Shown here piece after piece: positions 24,121 to 33,423 of a DNA stretch of 64,000 bases. The notes under the pieces were generated by a model that made no database searches, had not been told where the DNA came from, and saw nothing but the letters and a program-made list of their open reading frames with translations. The DNA comes from Pseudomonas gingeri (lineage in GTDB: Bacteria > Pseudomonadota > Gammaproteobacteria > Pseudomonadales > Pseudomonadaceae). Position numbers and translations under genes: made by a program. Location: NCBI RefSeq assembly GCF_013386165.1, contig NZ_JACAOS010000016.1, forward strand, positions 458,051 through 522,050, given 5' to 3'. How positions within the stretch are numbered: position 1 is the stretch's first letter; each line of letters starts with the position of its first letter.

Positions 24121-25302
24121 ATGCTTAGTGTTCAAGACCGTGCCATCGTCAAATCGACTGTTCCGCTGCTGGAAAGCGGCGGCGAGGCGTTGATCACTCA
24201 CTTCTATCGGATGATGTTGTCCGAGTATCCAGAGGTGCGCCCGCTGTTCAACCAGGCCCACCAGTCCAGCGGCGACCAGCCCCGGGCCCTGGCCAACGGT
24301 GTGCTGATGTACGCCCGGCATATCGACCAGCTCGACCAGTTGGGTGATCTGGTGGCCAAGATTATCAACAAGCATGTTGCCCTGCAGATCCTTCCGGAGC
24401 ATTACCCGATTGTCGGCGCTTGCCTACTGCGGGCCATTCACGAAGTGCTCGGCGAGGAGATCGCCACGCCCGAGGTCATGAGTGCCTGGGGCGCGGCCTA
24501 TAACCAGTTGGCCGATATCCTGATCGGTGCCGAAGCGGCGATTTACGACGAGAAGGCCCTGGCGCCCGGTGGCTGGCGCGGTGCCCGGTTGTTCAAGGTG
24601 GCGGCCAGGGTCGAGGAAAGCCTGGAAATCACCTCGTTCTACTTCGAACCGGTGGATGGCCAGCCGGTCCTGGCGTTCACTCCGGGGCAGTACATCGGCA
24701 TGAAGCTGCTGATTGACGGCGAAGAAGTGCGGCGCAACTACTCGCTCTCGGCGCTGGCGAAGGCCGGGCAGTATCGGATCAGCGTCAAGCGTGAGGCCGG
24801 GGGCAAGGTTTCGAACTACCTGCATGACCAACTGGCTGTCGGCGCCACCCTGGAGCTGTTCCCGCCAGCGGGTGAGTTCACCCTGGCGGCCAGCGACAAA
24901 CCCTTGGTTTTGATCAGCGGCGGGGTCGGGATCACGCCGACCTTGCCGATGCTCGAAGCGGCGTTGGCCGGCGAGCGTCCGGTGCACTTTATCCACTGCG
25001 CGCGCAACGGCCAGGTACATGCCTTCCGCGACTGGGTCGATGGCCTGGCCGAGCGTCATCCGCAACTCAAGCGCTTCTACTGTTATGCCGAGGACGACGG
25101 CATCAGCCCGGCGGCGGACAAGGTTGGCTGGCTGAGCCAGGAGCAGTTGGGCGAGTGGTTGCCGCAGGAACGGGACCTGGATGCTTACTTCCTTGGGCCC
25201 AAGGGGTTCATGGGCGCGATCAAGCGTCATTTGAAAGCCCTCGGGGTGCCGGAACAGCAGAGCCGCTATGAGTTCTTCGGGCCGGCTTCAGCCCTGGAAT
25301 AA
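24121..25302 (+). CDS. hmp: Flavohemoglobin, nitric oxide dioxygenase Hmp
   Basis: Converts NO and O2 to nitrate using NAD(P)H; cytoplasmic. 393 residues: an N-terminal globin (1-140) with proximal His in INKHVALQILPEHY (about 85), a distal Tyr/Gln environment near FYRMMLSEYPE, then a FAD domain (RRNYSLSALAK, about 204-215) and an NAD domain (LISGGVGITPTLPML). CAGGAG precedes the ATG by 6-11 bases. The upstream NorR/IHF/sigma-54 array shows it is induced by NO through norR. Also called fhp in Pseudomonas. Confidence 0.96.
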   Translation: MLSVQDRAIVKSTVPLLESGGEALITHFYRMMLSEYPEVRPLFNQAHQSSGDQPRALANGVLMYARHIDQLDQLGDLVAKIINKHVALQILPEHYPIVGACLLRAIHEVLGEEIATPEVMSAWGAAYNQLADILIGAEAAIYDEKALAPGGWRGARLFKVAARVEESLEITSFYFEPVDGQPVLAFTPGQYIGMKLLIDGEEVRRNYSLSALAKAGQYRISVKREAGGKVSNYLHDQLAVGATLELFPPAGEFTLAASDKPLVLISGGVGITPTLPMLEAALAGERPVHFIHCARNGQVHAFRDWVDGLAERHPQLKRFYCYAEDDGISPAADKVGWLSQEQLGEWLPQERDLDAYFLGPKGFMGAIKRHLKALGVPEQQSRYEFFGPASALE

Positions 25303-25602
25303 CCTGCGATTGAGGGGGAATCCCTCGGTGCGTTAATCCCGGTTTAATCGGTTTGTCGTTAATTCGCCAATCATTGTCGGCGATCCTGTGGTGGTTCATC
25401 CGTACCTCCACAGGCACCGACCTCCCGTGTTCAATACGCTCAAAGGTCATGGTCAGCGTGTAGACTTCCGGGCAACACATGTTCACCGGGTTGAAACGAG
25501 CGGATTGCGACCTATGGGTCTATGGGATACAACCTCGGTTTGATGCCGCAGCACGCTGCGCGGCCCTCCGGCCGATCCAACAACGAGTCAAAGGGAAACA
25601 GG
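25303..25602. other. Gap between hmp and dsbB
   Basis: 300 bases with no gene I can support. A hairpin GAGGG-GGAAT-CCCTC lies just after the hmp stop (about 25313-25327) but lacks a T-run. A 7-bp inverted repeat CCTGTGG / CCACAGG occurs at about 25386-25415. An open frame on the minus strand here lacks a ribosome site. The dsbB promoter should be in the right half. Confidence 0.4.
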
Positions 25603-26112
25603 ATGACTGACGAAATGATGCGGCTGGGACGGGAAAAACGCTTCCTGGTCCTGCTGGGAGTGATCTGCCTCGCCTTGATCGGCGGTGCGTTGTACATGCA
25701 GGTGGTGTTGGGTGAAATGCCTTGCCCGTTGTGCATCTTGCAGCGCTACGCCTTGCTGTTCATCGCGCTCTTCGCCTTTATCGGCGCGGGCATGCGCACC
25801 CGGCGCAGCCTCACGGTGCTGGAAGTGCTGGTGTGGTTGAGTGCTTTGGGCGGCATCATTGCGGCGGGCCGCCACGTCTATATCCAGGCCAACCCGGCGG
25901 TCAGCTGCGGCATCGACGTGCTGCAACCGATCGTCGACGGCCTGCCCCTGGCATCGATCTTCCCGTTGGGTTTCCAGGTCGAGGGTTTTTGCGAAACCCC
26001 GTACCCGCCGCTGTTGGGCTTATCCCTGGCGCAATGGGCGCTGGCAGCCTTTGTGCTGACGGTGTTGCTGGTGCCGCTGGGTATCGTGCGCAATCGTCGG
26101 AAAAACCGCTGA
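25603..26112 (+). CDS. dsbB: Disulfide bond formation protein DsbB
   Basis: Inner-membrane oxidase that reoxidises periplasmic DsbA and passes electrons to quinone. 169 residues with four TM helices. Both periplasmic Cys pairs are present: PCPLC at 41/44, and Cys102 (AVSCGID) with Cys130 (EGFCETPYPP). Start at ATG 25603, 6 bases after AGGGAAACAGG; the frame upstream is open but reads as non-coding. A second dsbB in many Pseudomonas genomes lies near cyo, as here. A strong terminator follows. Confidence 0.95.
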   Translation: MTDEMMRLGREKRFLVLLGVICLALIGGALYMQVVLGEMPCPLCILQRYALLFIALFAFIGAGMRTRRSLTVLEVLVWLSALGGIIAAGRHVYIQANPAVSCGIDVLQPIVDGLPLASIFPLGFQVEGFCETPYPPLLGLSLAQWALAAFVLTVLLVPLGIVRNRRKNR

Positions 26113-26160
26113 TTCCCAGGGCTGGTCTTTGCGGCTGCCCTGCGTTTAATCTTTGGAAAG

Positions 26161-26195
26161 CGCCCCGATCTTTCATGTAAGATTGGGGCGTTTTT
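26161..26195 (+). terminator. Rho-independent terminator after dsbB
   Basis: The 12-bp stem CGCCCCGATCTT / AAGATTGGGGCG (one G-T pair) with a 6-base loop is followed by TTTTTAT, 48 bases after the dsbB stop. Confidence 0.92.
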
Positions 26196-26937
26196 ATGTC
26201 CGCTAACCGGGGTAATTCCCCCCTGATATCCGGCAATAAAAGGCGCGAAAAAACTGCGACATATTGTCACGTCGCAGCGGTCGCACTCGCTGTTTTTGAC
26301 CGCGATGTCATCTTCCGATTGACAACCATTCTCGAAAAAGTTCCCTGACCCACCCTGGGTTTCATCTCCGTGCAGGCATCGTCCAGCACCCCCCTGGAGA
26401 CCTGCTCAATGCCCCGTCATGCTTGGGCCAGAGCCTCTTTAAAGACCTGCGCGAGGGCGATTTCGGGGCGGATCAGTTGTCGGACAAAAGAGCGGTTCAT
26501 GGCTTTTTATTGAGAATGGAAAGCGATACGATTCAGGATCGTTGCAAAATCGGTTAATGATTGTTGCGTGAATTGATAAAAAATATTTCAGGATGAGACG
26601 TGGTTTATAAAACGCGACCTCACTACAATCGCCGCACTGAATGTCCGGCGCCGCTCTGCCTGAGCGCAATAGGGCGGTCGAAGGGCGCAAGGGCGCTATG
26701 CGACCCCTGGTGCTGGCGACCTTTCCAAGTATCCGCACCAAATGGAATTGGTCTGTAACAAGGCCTATGACCTACGAAATCGAATAAGAACTCACGCCCG
26801 TTCCAGAGGTGCCGATCAGCGATCGGTGCGACGGACAGGCCCTTATTCAATCGGAAAAAATTGCCAACCCTTGGCAGGGTGAAGTGTTGGCTATCGAAAC
26901 CCAACTGCATTGCGCAAGCTGCTTTAGAGGTCGTGAG
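26196..26937. other. Long leader/promoter region of the cyo operon
   Basis: About 740 bases with no supported gene. A perfect 6-bp inverted repeat TGCGAC-N10-GTCGCA lies at 26255-26276. AT-rich DNA at about 26510-26610 precedes a TACAAT hexamer at 26624-26629 with TGGTTT 17 bases upstream, a candidate sigma-70 promoter. This would leave an untranslated leader of about 300 bases before cyoA. No complete ANR box (TTGAT-N4-ATCAA) was found, only a half site TTGAT near 26573. Confidence 0.45.
26255..26276. repeat. Inverted repeat TGCGAC-N10-GTCGCA upstream of cyoA
   Basis: Perfect 6-bp arms around ATATTGTCAC, between the dsbB terminator and the cyo promoter region. It may be a regulator site. 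I cannot name the protein. Confidence 0.4.
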
Positions 26938-27876
26938 ATGAGTAAAACAAGGTATCCCAGATTCTTAGGCTTATTGCCACTGCTCGGCACGTTGTTGCTG
27001 GGAGGGTGCAACATGACCTTGCTCGACCCGAAGGGTCAGGTCGCCCTGGACGAACGTAACCTGATCATCACCGCTACGCTGCTGATGCTGTTGGTTGTGG
27101 TGCCGGTCATCCTGATGACCTTTGCCTTCGCCTGGAAATACCGTGCGTCGAACAAGGACGCCACCTACGCGCCGAAATGGAACCACTCCACCAAGATCGA
27201 AATCGTGATCTGGGCAGTGCCTGCCATCATCATCCTGTTCCTGGGCATCGTTACCTACAAGTCGACCCACGCCCTGGACCCGTATCGTCCGCTGGAATCC
27301 GACGTCAAGCCGATCACCGTTGAAGTGGTTGCCCTGGACTGGAAATGGCTGTTCATCTATCCGGAACAAGGCATCGCCACCGTCAACAAGCTGGTCTTCC
27401 CGGCCAAGACTCCGATCAACTTCAAGATCACTTCCGATAGCGTGATGAACTCGTTCTTCATCCCGGGGCTGGGCGGTCAGATCTACGCCATGGCCGGTAT
27501 GCAGACCAAGCTGCACCTGATCTCCAACGAGAATCATGAGTACGAAGGGATTTCCGCCAACTACAGCGGCGCCGGCTTCACCGGTATGAAATTCAAAGCG
27601 ACCGCAACCAGCCAGGCGGATTTCGATGCCTGGGTAGCTGAGGTCAAGAAGGCACCTAAACAGCTTGAACAAGCTGAATACGCGGACCTTGCCAAGCCAA
27701 GCCAGGACAATCCGGTCGCGCTTTATTCTTCCTTCACACCGAACCTGTTCCAGAACATCGTCGACAAGTACGAAGGGATGAAAGCAGGCAAGCCGGTCGA
27801 GCACGAGAAGAAAGAAGTGGCCGCATCGGAAGGAATGGACGTGAGTTCGCATTCAGCTGCCGGGGCAGAGGAGTAA
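26938..27876 (+). CDS. cyoA: Cytochrome bo3 ubiquinol oxidase subunit II
   Basis: Subunit II of the proton-pumping quinol oxidase. 312 residues: a lipoprotein signal with lipobox LLGGC (Cys24), two TM helices (about 45-65 and 85-105), and a periplasmic cupredoxin domain. As expected for quinol oxidases, the CuA ligands are missing (SFFIPGLGGQIYAMAGMQTKLHL). ATG at 26938 with GAGG 8-11 bases upstream; the frame is open further upstream but the lipobox signal fixes this start. First of five cyo genes separated by 0-10 bases. Confidence 0.97.
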   Translation: MSKTRYPRFLGLLPLLGTLLLGGCNMTLLDPKGQVALDERNLIITATLLMLLVVVPVILMTFAFAWKYRASNKDATYAPKWNHSTKIEIVIWAVPAIIILFLGIVTYKSTHALDPYRPLESDVKPITVEVVALDWKWLFIYPEQGIATVNKLVFPAKTPINFKITSDSVMNSFFIPGLGGQIYAMAGMQTKLHLISNENHEYEGISANYSGAGFTGMKFKATATSQADFDAWVAEVKKAPKQLEQAEYADLAKPSQDNPVALYSSFTPNLFQNIVDKYEGMKAGKPVEHEKKEVAASEGMDVSSHSAAGAEE

Positions 27877-27879
27877 ACG

Positions 27880-29898
27880 ATGTTTGGTAAATTAAGTTGG
27901 GAAGCGGTCCCGTTCCACGAGCCGATTGTCATGGTGACCATTGCCATGATCGCGCTCGGTGGTCTGGCGTTGTTCGCGGCGATCACTTACTTCAAGAAGT
28001 GGACCTACCTGTGGACCGAGTGGCTGACTTCGGTCGACCACAAGAAAATCGGTGTCATGTACATCGTCGTGGCCATGGTCATGCTGCTGCGCGGTTTCTC
28101 CGACGCCATCATGATGCGGACCCAGTTGGCCATGGCCACCGAGGGTTCCCCTGGCTACCTGCCGCCTCACCACTATGACCAGATCTTCACCGCCCACGGT
28201 GTGATCATGATCATCTTCATGGCGATGCCTTTCTTCACCGGCCTGATGAACATCGTCGTGCCGTTGCAGATCGGTGCGCGTGACGTTGCCTACCCGTTCC
28301 TGAACTCCCTGAGCTTCTGGCTGCTGGTTTCCGGCGTGGTGCTGATCAACGTTTCCCTGGGTGTCGGCGAATTCGCCAAGACCGGTTGGGTTGCCTATCC
28401 GCCGCTGTCGGGCCTGCAATACAGTCCGGGCGTGGGGGTGGATTACTACATCTGGGCGCTACAGCTATCAGGACTGGGTACAACGCTGACCGGGGTGAAC
28501 TTCCTGGCCACCGTGCTGAAAATGCGTACCCCTGGCCTGAAGCTGATGGACATGCCGATCTTCACCTGGACCTGTACCTGGGCCAACGTGCTGATCGTCG
28601 CTTCGTTCCCGATCCTCACCGCTACACTGGCTTTGCTGACGCTTGACCGCTACATGGATTTCCACATTTTCACCAATGAACTGGGTGGAAATCCGATGAT
28701 GTACGTCAACCTGTTCTGGGCCTGGGGTCACCCCGAGGTGTACATCCTGATCTTGCCGGCGTTCGGGGTTTTCTCCGAAGTCATCTCGACCTTCTCCGGC
28801 AAGCGCCTGTTCGGCCACCACTCGATGATCTACGCCTCGGGCGCGATCTCGGTGCTGGGCTTCATGGTTTGGCTGCACCACTTCTTCACCATGGGTTCGG
28901 GTGCCAACGTCAACGCCTTCTTCGGCCTGGCGACCATGCTGATCTCGATCCCGACGGGGGTGAAGCTATTCAACTGGCTATTCACCATCTACCGTGGCCG
29001 TCTGCGCATGACCAGCCAGGTTCTCTGGACCCTGGGCTTCATGGTGACCTTCGCCATCGGCGGCATGACCGGCGTACTGCTGGCCATCCCGGGTGCTGAC
29101 TTCGTCCTGCACAACAGCCTGTTCGTGATCGCGCACTTCCACAACGTGATCATCGGCGGTGCGGTATTCGGTTACATCGCCGGCTTCAGCTTCTGGTTCC
29201 CGAAAGCGTTCGGCTTCAAGCTGCACGAAGGTTGGGGCAAGGCAGCGTTCTGGTTCTGGATCTCCGGCTTCTTCGTCGCGTTCATGCCGCTCTATGCACT
29301 GGGCTTCATGGGCATGACCCGTCGTTTGAACTCCAGCACCAACCCTGAGTGGGTGCCTTACCTGTACGTGGCCCTGTTCGGCGCGGTCCTGATCGCCTTC
29401 GGTATCGCTTCGCAGCTGATCCAGATCTACGTCAGTGTCCGTGATCGCAAGCAGAACATGGACGTGACCGGCGACCCATGGAATGGCCACACCCTGGAGT
29501 GGTCGACTTCTTCGCCTCCGCCGTTCTACAACTTCGCCGAATTGCCGAAAGCCGATGTGGTTGACGCCTTCACCGAAGCCAAGGAAGACGGTACCGCGTA
29601 CTCGGTGCCCAAGCGCTACCAGCCGATCCACATGCCAAACAACACCGCGACCGGCCTGATCATGGGTGCTCTGCTGACCGTGTTCGGTTTCGCGATGATC
29701 TGGCATATCTGGTGGATGGCGATCGCTGGCCTGGCCGGTACCGTGATCTACTTCATCATCCACATCTCGCGTGATGATCAGGGTTACATGGTGCCAGTCG
29801 ACGTCATCGAACGTATCGAAGCTGAGCAGCACAAGGTGCTGGCGGCAGCGAAAGTGACTCCTGCCACCCGTGTTGAATCTTCGCTGGAACAGGCTTAA
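27880..29898 (+). CDS. cyoB: Cytochrome bo3 ubiquinol oxidase subunit I
   Basis: Catalytic, proton-pumping subunit with hemes b and o3 and CuB. 672 residues, about 15 TM helices. Visible ligands: heme b His in FTAHGVIMII (about 106), CuB/cross-link His-Tyr in WGHPEVYIL, CuB His pair in WLHHFFTMG, and the two heme His in FVIAHFHNVIIGG. GAGG lies 6-9 bases before the ATG; 3 bases separate it from cyoA. Oxidises ubiquinol at high oxygen. Confidence 0.98.
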   Translation: MFGKLSWEAVPFHEPIVMVTIAMIALGGLALFAAITYFKKWTYLWTEWLTSVDHKKIGVMYIVVAMVMLLRGFSDAIMMRTQLAMATEGSPGYLPPHHYDQIFTAHGVIMIIFMAMPFFTGLMNIVVPLQIGARDVAYPFLNSLSFWLLVSGVVLINVSLGVGEFAKTGWVAYPPLSGLQYSPGVGVDYYIWALQLSGLGTTLTGVNFLATVLKMRTPGLKLMDMPIFTWTCTWANVLIVASFPILTATLALLTLDRYMDFHIFTNELGGNPMMYVNLFWAWGHPEVYILILPAFGVFSEVISTFSGKRLFGHHSMIYASGAISVLGFMVWLHHFFTMGSGANVNAFFGLATMLISIPTGVKLFNWLFTIYRGRLRMTSQVLWTLGFMVTFAIGGMTGVLLAIPGADFVLHNSLFVIAHFHNVIIGGAVFGYIAGFSFWFPKAFGFKLHEGWGKAAFWFWISGFFVAFMPLYALGFMGMTRRLNSSTNPEWVPYLYVALFGAVLIAFGIASQLIQIYVSVRDRKQNMDVTGDPWNGHTLEWSTSSPPPFYNFAELPKADVVDAFTEAKEDGTAYSVPKRYQPIHMPNNTATGLIMGALLTVFGFAMIWHIWWMAIAGLAGTVIYFIIHISRDDQGYMVPVDVIERIEAEQHKVLAAAKVTPATRVESSLEQA

Positions 29899-29901
29899 AC
29901 C

Positions 29902-30528
29902 ATGTCGAACTTAGTGACCAATGCTGGACACGCCCATGGTCATGACCATGGGCACGATGACCACCACCACGATACGAGCGAGATGACCGTCTTCGGTTTC
30001 TGGCTCTACCTGATGACCGACTGCATCCTGTTTGCGTCGATCTTCGCAGCGTACGCGGTGCTGGTTAACAACGTAGCGGGTGGCCCGTCGGGCCACGACA
30101 TCTTCGAACTGCCTTACGTGCTGGGTGAAACCGCCTGCCTGTTGCTCAGTTCGATCACCTACGGCTTCGCCATGCTGGCGTTGTTCAAGGGCAAGAAAAG
30201 TCAGGTACTGGTCTGGTTGGCAATCACCTTCCTGTTCGGCCTGGGCTTCATCGGCATGGAAATCAACGAATTCCACAAGCTGATCGAAGAAGGTTTCGGC
30301 CCTAACCGCAGCGGCTTCCTGTCCGGGTTCTTCACCCTGGTCGGGACTCACGGTGTGCACGTCACCAGCGGCCTGATCTGGATGGCCGTGATGATGTACC
30401 AGGTCTGGAAAAACGGCCTGACGCCAAGCAACATCACCCGCCTGAGCTGCCTGAGCCTGTTCTGGCACTTCCTGGACGTCGTGTGGATCTGCGTATTCAC
30501 CGTTGTTTACCTGATGGGGACTCTGTAA
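29902..30528 (+). CDS. cyoC: Cytochrome bo3 ubiquinol oxidase subunit III
   Basis: 208 residues, five TM helices, heme-copper oxidase subunit III family (FGFWLYLMTDCILFASIFAAYAVL; SGFFTLVGTHGVHVTSGLIW). The His-rich N-terminus (GHAHGHDHGHDDHHHD) is also found in other CyoC proteins and needs no special explanation. It stabilises the oxidase and carries no redox centre. Three bases after cyoB and directly abutting cyoD. Confidence 0.97.
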   Translation: MSNLVTNAGHAHGHDHGHDDHHHDTSEMTVFGFWLYLMTDCILFASIFAAYAVLVNNVAGGPSGHDIFELPYVLGETACLLLSSITYGFAMLALFKGKKSQVLVWLAITFLFGLGFIGMEINEFHKLIEEGFGPNRSGFLSGFFTLVGTHGVHVTSGLIWMAVMMYQVWKNGLTPSNITRLSCLSLFWHFLDVVWICVFTVVYLMGTL

Positions 30529-30858
30529 ATGGCTAATGCACAGCATTCCAGTGATGCCAACCACGGCAGCGTGAAGTCCTACATGGTCGGCTTTGTACTG
30601 TCGATCATCCTGACTATCATTCCGTTCGGCCTGGTGATGTACCCATCGCTGCCCAAGGCTGCCACCCTGTGGATCGTTCTGGTCTTCGCGGTGATCCAGG
30701 TGCTGGTGCACCTGGTGTACTTCCTGCACCTGGACCGTTCTGCGGCACAGCGTAACAACGTGGTGGCGTTTATCTTCGCGGCACTGGTGATTGTCCTGCT
30801 GGTGGGTCTGTCGCTGTGGATCATGTTCAGCATCCACACCGTCATGATGGCGAAGTGA
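30529..30858 (+). CDS. cyoD: Cytochrome bo3 ubiquinol oxidase subunit IV
   Basis: 109 residues with three TM helices (SYMVGFVLSIILTIIPF; WIVLVFAVIQVLVHLVYFLHL; VVAFIFAALVIVLLVGLSLWIM), the prokaryotic quinol oxidase subunit IV pattern. Assists assembly of subunit I. Starts immediately after the cyoC stop. Confidence 0.96.
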   Translation: MANAQHSSDANHGSVKSYMVGFVLSIILTIIPFGLVMYPSLPKAATLWIVLVFAVIQVLVHLVYFLHLDRSAAQRNNVVAFIFAALVIVLLVGLSLWIMFSIHTVMMAK

Positions 30859-30868
30859 GGTAAACCCG

Positions 30869-31756
30869 ATGTCGCTCAAGCACTTTATCCAAATCACCAA
30901 ACCGGGGATCATTTTCGGTAACGTGCTTTCTGTGGCGGGTGGTTTCTTCCTGGCCTCGAAGGGGCATGTCGATCTGGCCATCTTCCTGGCGGCCATGATC
31001 GGTACTTCGCTGGTGGTGGCGTCCGGTTGTGTGTTCAACAACTGCATCGACCGTGACATCGACCTGAAGATGGAGCGCACCAAGAACCGGGTGCTGGTCC
31101 AGGGGCTGATTTCCCTGAAACTGGCCCTGGTCTATGCCACTGTCCTCGGGATCGCCGGCGTGGCCCTGCTGTACCGCGTCGCCAACCCGTTGGCGGCGTT
31201 GTTCGCGGTGATCGGCTTTGTCATCTACGTCGGTTTCTACAGCCTGTACTTCAAGCGCAAGTCGGTTCACGGCACGCTGATCGGCAGTCTGTCGGGCGCG
31301 ATGCCTCCGGTGATCGGCTACGTCGCGGTGAGCAACAGCTTCGACATGGCGGCCATGACGCTGCTGGTGATGTTCAGCCTGTGGCAGATGCCGCATTCCT
31401 ATGCGATCGCGATCTTCCGCTTCAACGATTACCTGGCGGCATCGATTCCGGTGTTGCCGGTGAAGCGCGGGATCCTGGTGGCCAAGAAGCACATCCTGCT
31501 CTACATCCTGGCCTTCCTCGGTGCGACGTTGATGCTGACGTTCAGCGGTTATGCCGGCATGAGCTACCTCGCCGTGGCCGCAGCCATGGGCATGTACTGG
31601 TTGTACATGGCCTGGACCGGCTACAAGGCTGTGGATGACACGGTCTGGGCCCGCAAGCTGTTCGTGTTCTCGATCTTCACCATCACTGCCCTGAGCGTGA
31701 TGATGTCGCTGGATTTCAAGGTGCCGAGTGAGTTGTTGCTGACTTACGCACACTGA
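30869..31756 (+). CDS. cyoE: Protoheme IX farnesyltransferase (heme O synthase)
   Basis: UbiA-family membrane prenyltransferase converting heme B to heme O for the oxidase encoded upstream. 295 residues, about seven to nine TM helices. The Asp-rich prenyl-diphosphate site is NNCIDRDIDLKMERTKNR at about 52-69; a second loop is YSLYFKRKSVHGTLIGSLSGAMPP. GAGG lies 8-11 bases before the ATG. Last gene of the cyo operon, followed by a strong terminator. Confidence 0.97.
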   Translation: MSLKHFIQITKPGIIFGNVLSVAGGFFLASKGHVDLAIFLAAMIGTSLVVASGCVFNNCIDRDIDLKMERTKNRVLVQGLISLKLALVYATVLGIAGVALLYRVANPLAALFAVIGFVIYVGFYSLYFKRKSVHGTLIGSLSGAMPPVIGYVAVSNSFDMAAMTLLVMFSLWQMPHSYAIAIFRFNDYLAASIPVLPVKRGILVAKKHILLYILAFLGATLMLTFSGYAGMSYLAVAAAMGMYWLYMAWTGYKAVDDTVWARKLFVFSIFTITALSVMMSLDFKVPSELLLTYAH

Positions 31757-31771
31757 GTCCACTGCGTGATG

Positions 31772-31810
31772 AAAAAGCCCCGCCTTCGGAAGAAGCGCGG
31801 GGCTTTTTTT
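31772..31810. terminator. Bidirectional terminator between cyoE and the MocR-type gene
   Basis: The stem AAAAAGCCCCGC / GCGGGGCTTTTTT with a 15-base inner region has T-runs on both strands. It serves cyoE (rightward) and the convergent regulator gene (leftward). Confidence 0.93.
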
Positions 31811-31812
31811 GT

Positions 31813-33225
31813 CTAGCCCTCGAGCAAACGCAGAAACCGCTCGCGCACCCGTTCGTCGTCACTGTGGGCAACGTTGAAGCGCAGGAAGCTCGAGGCCTGC
31901 GCACCAGAGCTGAGCAAGGTGCCGGGGGCCAGCACGAGATCATTTTCCAGGCCCTTGCGGGCCAGGGTCTCGGCGTCGATCCCGGCCGGCAGGCGGGCCC
32001 AGATGAACAGGCCTTCGCCCGGGCAGGAGGCCACCGAACAACCGGCCTGGGCCAACCACAGGGCTACCCGGTTATTGGACTCATACAATCGATCGACCAT
32101 GCGCCGGGCATGCCGGGTGTAGCTGCCGTCGCTGAGCATCCGATAGATGATCTGCTCCACCAGCTCCGAGGTCACGCTGCCGCTCGCCATCTTCAGATCG
32201 ACCATCCGGGCTGCCAGCTCTGGCCGTAGGACCAGGTAGCTGACCCGGCTGTTGGCGCTCAGCATCTTGGTGAACCCCGAGACATAGCTGATGTTCTCCA
32301 GGCCACCGGCCGCGGCGAGGCGAGGCGTTTGCCTCTGCTGGATATCGCCATACAGGTCGTCTTCGATGATCTGGAGGCCGTAGCGATGGCTCAGTTCCAG
32401 CAGGCGATAGACCTGCGCCGGGGAAAAGGAATGGCCGGTGGGATTGTGCAGTGTGCTGTTGGTCAGGTAGAGCACCGGACGATGTTTGTCCAGCAGCTGT
32501 TCGAGGTGACTGAAGTCGATTCCATCGCAACTGCGGGGGATGCTGACGATCCGGGCACCGTGCAGCACCAGGTTCGCCCGCAGGTTGAAATAGCACGGAT
32601 CGTCCAGCAGTACCGTGTCACCGGGCTTGATCAACAGGCGCATGAGCATGTCGATGCCCTGGAGGGTGTTGGCCGTGGTGATGATCTGGTCCACCGGGAC
32701 GTCGATGTCCAGGGTCGACAGCTTCACCCGCAGTGCCTGGCGCAGCGGCGGGTAGCCGGCGGGCACGCCGACTTCGCCCATGCGCAGGGTGGTGTCGCGC
32801 AGGGTGCCGCGTGCAGCCTTGAGCAATTCCTCGCTGGGCAGCCAGGACGAAGGCAGGAAACCACAACCGGGGCGCAAGGCGCCGTTGTCCAGCAGCAGGC
32901 CGCGGCGCACCACGCTCAGGGTGTCTTGCGGCACCAGTTCACGCCCTATCCCGGCCTGCACCGCCGCGCTGAGGCGTGAGACGTAGTGCCCCGAGCCTTG
33001 TCGCGAGGTGATCAGACCCTTGGCCCGCAGCCGGTCCAGCGCTTCGACCACCGTCGATTTGCCCACCCCCATGAGCTCGGAGAGTTCGCGAATCGGCGGC
33101 AACTTGGCCCCGTGCTGCAAAGTGCCATGGTTGATGGCTGCCGAGAAGCGGTCGACGATCTGTTGTACCAGCGGCTCGCCCGGAAGGAACTCAATGGCGG
33201 CGATCACGGCTCTCTGGACCTGCAT
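31813..33225 (-). CDS. MocR-type regulator (GntR DNA-binding / aminotransferase fusion)
   Basis: 470 residues. The N-terminal winged helix (about 15-80: PLVQQIVDRFSAAINHGTLQHGAKLPPIRELSELMGVGKSTV) is GntR-type. The rest is a class I aminotransferase-like domain binding PLP, with probable Schiff-base Lys in VSGFTKMLSANSRVSYLV and the Asp/Tyr of IIEDDLYGDI. Such proteins act as PLP-dependent transcription regulators for vitamin B6, amino-acid or related pathways. The target is unknown; the gene next to it on the other strand (33424) is a candidate. The start has no clear ribosome site, but no better ATG exists. Confidence 0.9.
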   Translation of the reverse strand: MQVQRAVIAAIEFLPGEPLVQQIVDRFSAAINHGTLQHGAKLPPIRELSELMGVGKSTVVEALDRLRAKGLITSRQGSGHYVSRLSAAVQAGIGRELVPQDTLSVVRRGLLLDNGALRPGCGFLPSSWLPSEELLKAARGTLRDTTLRMGEVGVPAGYPPLRQALRVKLSTLDIDVPVDQIITTANTLQGIDMLMRLLIKPGDTVLLDDPCYFNLRANLVLHGARIVSIPRSCDGIDFSHLEQLLDKHRPVLYLTNSTLHNPTGHSFSPAQVYRLLELSHRYGLQIIEDDLYGDIQQRQTPRLAAAGGLENISYVSGFTKMLSANSRVSYLVLRPELAARMVDLKMASGSVTSELVEQIIYRMLSDGSYTRHARRMVDRLYESNNRVALWLAQAGCSVASCPGEGLFIWARLPAGIDAETLARKGLENDLVLAPGTLLSSGAQASSFLRFNVAHSDDERVRERFLRLLEG

Positions 33226-33423
33226 TTTACTGGTCGCTCGAGCAATAAAGTCCGGACGATTCTAGTCGAACTTGCCCTGATCAAGAAGGTGTCTGCTCGC
33301 TAGTATCAAGAGGCCATTTTCCCTGCATACCCTGCTGATTGAAGAGGTTCTGCCTACGTGTTGAAACTGCCCAATCGAAAAACCGATGTGCCTGCGCATG
33401 ACTGAGTCCGCCAGGAGAATGAT

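Noticed and set aside
25220..25486. An 88-codon minus-strand frame between hmp and dsbB
   Set aside because: No ribosome site, overlaps the hmp 3' end, and no recognisable protein features, although its N-terminal part does not look absurd. Not strong enough to list as a gene.
26417..26500. A 27-codon minus-strand frame (starting MNRSFVRQLIRPEIALAQ) upstream of cyoA
   Set aside because: No ribosome site and too short to support without conservation data.
26565..26590. A possible ANR/FNR box upstream of cyoA
   Set aside because: Only the TTGAT half is present; the ATCAA half is missing at the required spacing.
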